Part shown: in pieces, positions 7,014-9,049 of the stretch
Numbering within the stretch: position 1 is the stretch's first letter
Layout: each line of letters starts with the position of its first letter
Origin: DUZB01 sp964407525
GTDB lineage: Bacteria > Desulfobacterota > DSM-4660 > Desulfatiglandales > Desulfatiglandaceae
DNA: 9,049 bases
Assembly (NCBI GenBank): GCA_964407525.1
Contig: CAYOWC010000204.1
Coordinates: forward strand, 1 to 9,049
Direction of reading: 5' to 3'
The notes under the pieces: model-generated
What the model was told of the DNA's origin: nothing
What the model saw: only the letters and a program-made list of their open reading frames with translations
Databases searched by the model: none
Made by a program: the position numbers and the translations under genes

Positions 7014-8345
7014 TTGACCATTGAAATTGACCAGGAAATCCTTGAAGAGGCGTGCAAGAATATTATCGAAAATATTCTAATTTGTCTTCCAAATGCCTTC
7101 AAGGGGACAGTGTACCTGGTAGGCAAGCCCCCTGATATTGTTGCCACAAGAATTACCTCGGGGATTATCGACAAAGAAAAGGACACTATTTCCTGGGGAC
7201 TTCCGGAAAAATCAGATTATAACCCACCCGGTAAACCGTGGTTTCAATACCGAGATGAACCGTGGCGGCCTTTGGAGGCGATGGCATGGTGTGTGGAAAG
7301 ACAGGACAGTTGGACTGCCGAGGATCCGGGAAACGACGCCAGGAGTGTTCGGTTACAGGTTGAAGGAATATGGACTGACTTTCATCACATGGAACCGGTG
7401 CTGATTCGCAAAGAAGATGTCTATCTGAGTGAAGAGCCCAGACTCGATTATCCTGAAAACTATGAGGGTGAAACCCTCTGGGAAAACAGCGACTTTGTCG
7501 TGGCGGCCGTAATCAAGATTCATTTCAACCCTCATACCATCCGCATCGGCGGGCCGGAAACAAAAGTCATAAAGAGGCTATCCCGCGCACTGGGAACGGA
7601 ACTTCTTTCCTACCAGCTGAAACAGCAATCCCTTGAAGCCATAAAACATCTGGCCGAAGACAGAATTAATTCCTGCAATATCCTTGCTGATATATTGCGC
7701 AATGTTATTGCCAAAACAGGTCTGGTTTTTTCCCTCATCAAGTTGGAGCTGGGTTTCCTAAGGGATCAATGGGAACGTGTGCTGTTAATGGGCACTGAAT
7801 TGGAGGGCATGAAAGAAAAGGCCATCAATTCTCTTAGCAGGATGATCTTAGATCTGAAGGGGATCAGCGCCCGTTCGCAAAAAGACCTGTATGATGTGCA
7901 AAGCAAGTTTTTGAACCTTCACATGCCTCCAAAGCAGGGTGAAAGATGGATCCGAATGCGCATAGAAGAAAAATGGGAAAAGGTCATGTCGGAAATTCCC
8001 GTGGAAGAAGGGATGAAAAGCCAGGTCTATGATGACATCAGTAACTTGAGGGAGTCTCTTTATTTCGGTACGGATCCTGAGCTGGTTGCTGCCTTTTCTG
8101 ATATGTCTTCGCCTTTAAAAGAGAGGTGGATAGACCTGATATACAGGGAAACGGGAGGAAATGATCTGGAACTTCTTAACGACCTTATCCTTTTTCTCGA
8201 AGATCTCCACTTTCATTTGCCCCATAAGGTCAAATCGAGAAAGAGTCTCGTTCGTTTAAAGGCTCTTGCCGAGGTAGTTGGCCAGTTAGAGGTCAAGGCC
8301 AATGTAATTCTCAGGGAAATTTTAAATGGGAACAGTGCTCAATGA
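7014..8345 (+). CDS. Conserved-looking protein of unknown function, 443 aa
   Basis: I do not recognise this protein. It is soluble-looking, acidic and rich in Glu, Trp and Leu, with no signal peptide or membrane segment. The N-terminal ~195 residues look like a mixed alpha/beta domain (GTVYLVGKPPDIVATRI, SGIIDKEKDTISWGLPEK, then W-rich WFQYRDEPWRPLEAMAWC). The C-terminal ~240 residues are helical, starting at SLEAIKHLAEDRINSC with H212 and continuing through NVIAKTGLVFSLIKLELG. That helical pair loosely recalls a histidine-kinase dimerisation hairpin, but no H-box or ATPase motifs (N, G1, G2) are present, so a kinase is not supported. A sensor-plus-helical-bundle signalling or regulatory role is only a guess. 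Translation should start at TTG 7014: GAGGAA (7001-7006) is 7 nt upstream, an in-frame stop lies at 6984-6986, and no ATG or GTG lies between. It has its own strong promoter, is apparently monocistronic, and ends 81 nt before a tRNA gene. Confidence 0.85.
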   Translation: MTIEIDQEILEEACKNIIENILICLPNAFKGTVYLVGKPPDIVATRITSGIIDKEKDTISWGLPEKSDYNPPGKPWFQYRDEPWRPLEAMAWCVERQDSWTAEDPGNDARSVRLQVEGIWTDFHHMEPVLIRKEDVYLSEEPRLDYPENYEGETLWENSDFVVAAVIKIHFNPHTIRIGGPETKVIKRLSRALGTELLSYQLKQQSLEAIKHLAEDRINSCNILADILRNVIAKTGLVFSLIKLELGFLRDQWERVLLMGTELEGMKEKAINSLSRMILDLKGISARSQKDLYDVQSKFLNLHMPPKQGERWIRMRIEEKWEKVMSEIPVEEGMKSQVYDDISNLRESLYFGTDPELVAAFSDMSSPLKERWIDLIYRETGGNDLELLNDLILFLEDLHFHLPHKVKSRKSLVRLKALAEVVGQLEVKANVILREILNGNSAQ

Positions 8346-8386
8346 TAAGAAAATTCCTGTCTTCTGTTTTTTTCTATTCAGATCTA

Positions 8387-8415
8387 TTTACTTCCTCTCT
8401 GTATTGACTTATAAT
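8387..8415 (+). promoter_or_regulatory. Promoter of tRNA-Arg
   Basis: TTTACT (8387-8392) and a perfect TATAAT (8410-8415) are separated by exactly 17 nt. The predicted start near 8421-8422 is only about 5 nt before the mature tRNA 5' end, a layout common for single bacterial tRNA genes. Confidence 0.65.
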
Positions 8416-8426
8416 AATGATTTATT

Positions 8427-8503
8427 GCGCCTGTAGCTCAGCTGGATAGAGCAGCGGACTTCTAATCCGCAGGCCACAGGTTCGAATCCTGTCAGGCGCG
8501 CCA
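8427..8503 (+). tRNA. tRNA-Arg (anticodon UCU)
   Basis: A complete cloverleaf folds with every stem perfect. The acceptor is GCGCCTG/CAGGCGC, the D stem GCTC/GAGC, the anticodon stem GCGGA/TCCGC around loop CTTCTAA, and the T stem ACAGG/CCTGT with loop TTCGAAT. The discriminator is G8500 and CCA is encoded (8501-8503). The anticodon TCT at 8461-8463 reads AGA (and probably AGG) codons, so it is an arginine tRNA of 77 nt. It is followed at once by a strong terminator and then by apparent accessory DNA; tRNA 3' ends are frequent integration sites. Confidence 0.98.
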
Positions 8504-8514
8504 AGTAAATTCAA

Positions 8515-8547
8515 GGGGTTACGGAAAACAGCCGTAATTCCTTTTTT
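8515..8547 (+). terminator. Rho-independent terminator of tRNA-Arg
   Basis: GGGGTTACGG (8515-8524) pairs with CCGTAATTCC (8532-8541) over ten positions, including two G-T wobbles, around a 7-nt loop. Six T follow directly (8542-8547). It starts 12 nt after the encoded CCA. Confidence 0.9.
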
Positions 8548-8562
8548 ATTCAAGACCTGTTT

Positions 8563-8582
8563 TGGGTCAAACCTGGGTCAAA
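8563..8582. repeat. Two 9-bp direct repeats, TGGGTCAAA, 11 bp apart
   Basis: TGGGTCAAA occurs at 8563-8571 and again at 8574-8582, spaced by 11 bp, about one helical turn. The pair sits just beyond the tRNA terminator. Phased short repeats next to a tRNA 3' end would fit recombinase arm-type sites, but no integrase gene is visible, so this is only a possibility. Confidence 0.5.
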
Positions 8583-8587
8583 AAAAC

Positions 8588-8755
8588 TTATTCAGCCTGA
8601 GAGGATGCGGGGGTCTTGTGCTGTTCCAGTTGTCTGCCTAAAACATCAATAATTGATTGCAGTTTATGCGGAGGTATTATGATGCTGCCTACGCATTCGG
8701 CGACTATTTCAGTTGGTGGTGTTGAGTAGTACAATGTTTGAAAAGGGATAATCGT
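8588..8755 (-). pseudogene. 5'-truncated ORF, end of a DUF3467-like small protein
   Basis: Reading leftward from 8755 to a TAA at 8588-8590 gives 55 codons with protein-like composition. It includes LYYSTPPTEIVAECVG, then SIIIPPHKLQSIIDVL and GRQLEQHKT. The pattern of a strand ending in 'PP', followed by a helix with L-x2-I-I-x2-L, resembles the C-terminal half of DUF3467 proteins (about 90-100 aa), which I recall only roughly. An in-frame stop at 8756-8758 closes it upstream. The only candidate start is a TTG at 8732-8734 without a ribosome site, so the 5' half seems to be missing. It may be a remnant cut by insertion of the element to the right. It could also be a chance ORF; I judge the composition too protein-like to ignore. 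Confidence 0.4.
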
Positions 8756-8833
8756 TTATTTTTTAGAATAGCTTGACAATCTAATCATATTTGCAGATTT
8801 ATTGGTCTCCTTCTGGCGGCCTTTTTTTATGGC

Positions 8834-8874
8834 AAAAAAATGGGCGATGAAGTTTTTGCCGAACTTCACCGCCC
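8834..8874 (-). terminator. Terminator-like hairpin facing left
   Basis: Positions 8842-8854 pair with 8862-8874 over 13 positions with a single A-C mismatch (8847/8869) around a 7-nt loop. On the minus strand the stem is followed after one base by seven T (the A run 8834-8840), the form of an intrinsic terminator for leftward transcription. No T run follows on the plus strand. A second small hairpin, GGGTC/GACCC, lies at 8884-8899. No convincing leftward gene ends here. The structure may shield DNA from readthrough or be part of the end of a mobile element. Confidence 0.5.
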
Positions 8875-8918
8875 CAAACAAACGGGTCCAATGAGACCCA
8901 ACAAAGAAATTGGAAAAG

Positions 8919-9049
8919 ATGATAGCCTTTGTTTCTGTTGTTCTCAAGGAAATATTTGAGCAGGGACGGAAATATGTATGGGAACGACCTGCAACTTGCC
9001 CTGCCTGCAACCATTATAAAGTTTGGAGCCATGGATTTGTTCAGAGATT
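8919..9049 (+). CDS. Partial CDS, CxxC zinc-finger protein, probably transposase-related (cut by window end)
   Basis: Forty-three codons are readable before the window ends. After a helical start (MIAFVSVVLKEIFEQG) comes WERPATCPACNHYKVWSHGF. C27-x2-C30 lies in 'RPxxCPxC', followed by 'W-x-HGF' with H38. This resembles the N-terminal zinc-binding segment of transposase-like proteins (DUF6431 or ISL3-like N-termini), as I remember them. The frame is open back to a stop at 8892-8894, so a TTG at 8910 is another possible start. Neither start has a good ribosome site, which is common for transposases. A TTGACA at 8773-8778 lies upstream but lacks a good -10. The 415 nt between the tRNA and this ORF hold only the repeats, the truncated ORF and the hairpins listed separately. 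Confidence 0.6.
   Translation, partial: MIAFVSVVLKEIFEQGRKYVWERPATCPACNHYKVWSHGFVQR

Noticed and set aside
6994..7017. Seven-codon ORF (MERGKSD) overlapping the TTG start of the 443-aa gene
   Set aside because: It has no ribosome site of its own and lies over the ribosome site of the main gene; chance is the simplest explanation.
8331..8373. Possible terminator after the 443-aa gene (T7 at 8367-8373)
   Set aside because: The T run is real, but the only stems (AAGA/TCTT or AACAG/CTGTT with a long loop) are too weak to call.
8679..8729. 16-codon plus-strand ORF with a GGAGG ribosome site (8670-8674)
   Set aside because: It runs antisense to the more protein-like truncated minus-strand ORF, and its peptide (MMLPTHSATISVGGVE) has no recognisable feature.
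8756..9032. Two minus-strand ORFs of 84 and 77 aa
   Set aside because: They overlap each other, the terminator-like hairpin and the zinc-finger ORF, and their compositions look like antisense shadows.

Overview
The window looks like chromosomal DNA of a mid-GC, probably anaerobic bacterium. I think it is most likely a member of the Desulfobacterota (the former Deltaproteobacteria). The grounds are inference: moderate GC, a stand-alone CooT-family nickel protein, the particular GH13 and glucan phosphorylase types, heptad repeats of a kind I associate with such genomes, and the zinc-finger transposase-like start at the right edge. All confident genes read on the + strand.

Region 1 (1-241) is intergenic. 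It carries two short arrays of a 7-bp repeat in opposite orientation, about 85 bp apart. Region 2 (242-5588) is a tight three-gene glucan storage operon: glgC (ADP-glucose pyrophosphorylase), a GH13 alpha-amylase-family enzyme, and glgP (DUF3417-type alpha-glucan phosphorylase). The gaps are 10 nt and 3 nt. The operon pairs the first committed step of glycogen synthesis with two glucan-degrading or remodelling activities. Glycogen synthase and branching enzyme are not in the window.

Region 3 (5589-6919) opens with a plausible sigma70 promoter. It holds a 66-aa histidine-containing helical protein, a 63-aa CooT-family nickel-binding protein and a Sir2/CobB protein deacetylase. The genes are 34 and 23 nt apart, each with its own ribosome site. 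The first two look like a small metal-binding pair, and the sirtuin may simply be co-transcribed. Region 4 (6920-8345) is a single gene for a 443-aa protein of unknown function. It has a near-consensus promoter and a TTG start.

Region 5 (8346-9049) is a tRNA-Arg(UCU) gene with its own promoter and a strong terminator, followed by what looks like the edge of an accessory region. That edge holds a helically phased direct repeat, a 5'-truncated ORF on the minus strand that resembles the end of a DUF3467-type protein, a terminator-like hairpin facing left, and the first 43 codons of a CxxC zinc-finger, probably transposase-related ORF that runs off the window. The most unusual parts are the small metal-binding protein pair next to a sirtuin, the unrecognised 443-aa protein, and the tRNA-adjacent junction. 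I found no CRISPR array and no complete mobile element.
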